Source of the DNA: Fibrobacterota bacterium
GTDB taxonomy: Bacteria; Fibrobacterota; Chitinivibrionia; Chitinivibrionales; JANQEN01
Assembly: GCA_030619215.1 (NCBI GenBank)
Contig: JAUXBV010000019.1
Span: 1-14,559 of the forward strand
Direction of reading: 5' to 3'
DNA: 14,559 nt
In this document: positions 14,392 through 14,559 of the stretch, piece by piece
Position numbering within the stretch: the stretch's first letter is position 1
How the letters are laid out: each line of letters begins with the position of its first letter
Notes under the pieces: generated by a model
Database searches by the model: none
What the model was told of the DNA's origin: nothing
What the model saw: only the letters and a program-made list of their open reading frames with translations
Translations under genes and position numbers: made by a program

Positions 14392-14559
14392 GTGTATTTG
14401 TTACAATAGCAGTATTACGGTGTACTATTAATTATCAGATAAATTTAGCTTGCTTTAATGTCATTCCCGAATGTTTTTGTCGGGCGAAGTGCGCCAAAGG
14501 TGTGAATCCGGCTTTTTGCGTGATTAGAGGTATGGAACCCCGCCTAAAGCAAGCGGGGA
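14392..14559. repeat. Second, divergent copy of the MITE-like repeat family, cut by window end
   Basis: The left end GTGTATTTGTTACAA matches the start of the element at 8415 (GTGTCTGTTACAA) with a small indel. After about 35 unrelated bases, homology resumes at about 14442 with TAAATTTAGCTTG and continues through AATGTCATTCC to AATCCGGCTTTTTGCGTG (about 14505-14522), which matches AATCCAGCTTTTTGTGTG in the first copy. Bases 14466-14509 also match the reverse complement of 8537-8580 at 41 of 44 positions, because each element is an inverted repeat. A further hairpin, CCCCGC/GCGGGG (14538-14558), closes the visible part. The right end lies outside the window. Confidence 0.6.

Overview
The window looks like part of a chromosome from a Gram-negative (diderm) bacterium of moderate to low GC content. 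A TonB-dependent outer-membrane receptor and several lipoprotein signal peptides support this. The organism cannot be named from the sequence. Large secreted lipoproteins rich in Asp-Thr dipeptides, carrying fibronectin-III-like and SUMF1/FGE-fold domains, recall Fibrobacterota/Chitinivibrionia-type genomes. The histidine-kinase core resembles kinases common in Desulfobacterota. Both are impressions from memory, not search results.

Layout. (1) Bases 1-6100, plus strand: two paralogous FN3 + SUMF1-fold lipoproteins (the first is cut by the window start), then a TonB-dependent receptor. Together they look like a cell-envelope module. (2) 6173-7192, minus strand: queF (queuosine pathway) followed 30 bp downstream by a small secreted or lipoprotein gene. 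(3) 7381-8415, plus strand: mnmA (2-thiolation of tRNA wobble uridine), divergent from queF, so two wobble-base modification genes share one 188-bp intergenic region. (4) 8409-8894: a gene-free stretch holding a 221-bp MITE-like element inserted exactly at the mnmA stop codon. It has 10-bp terminal inverted repeats and a TAATTA duplication on both sides. An AT-rich imperfect inverted repeat follows. (5) 8895-9944, plus strand: an alpha/beta hydrolase, ending 2 bp from the convergent pgsA. (6) 9947-14190, minus strand: in transcription order, a soluble three-PAS hybrid histidine kinase, a PflX-type radical SAM protein with an export signal (start and stop overlap as ATGA), and, after a 141-bp gap, pgsA (phosphatidylglycerophosphate synthase). 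(7) 14191-14559: upstream region of the kinase, ending in a second, divergent copy of the MITE-like family that runs off the window.

How the genes work together. Most of the genes belong to known families, and no complete defence, secretion or biosynthetic system is visible. The least ordinary items are the repeat family and its insertion at a stop codon, the predicted export of a radical SAM enzyme translationally coupled to a hybrid kinase, and the tandem SUMF1-fold lipoproteins next to a TonB receptor. Shine-Dalgarno sequences are clear for mnmA and the kinase, moderate for the small lipoprotein gene, weak for queF, and not evident for the other genes whose starts lie in the window.
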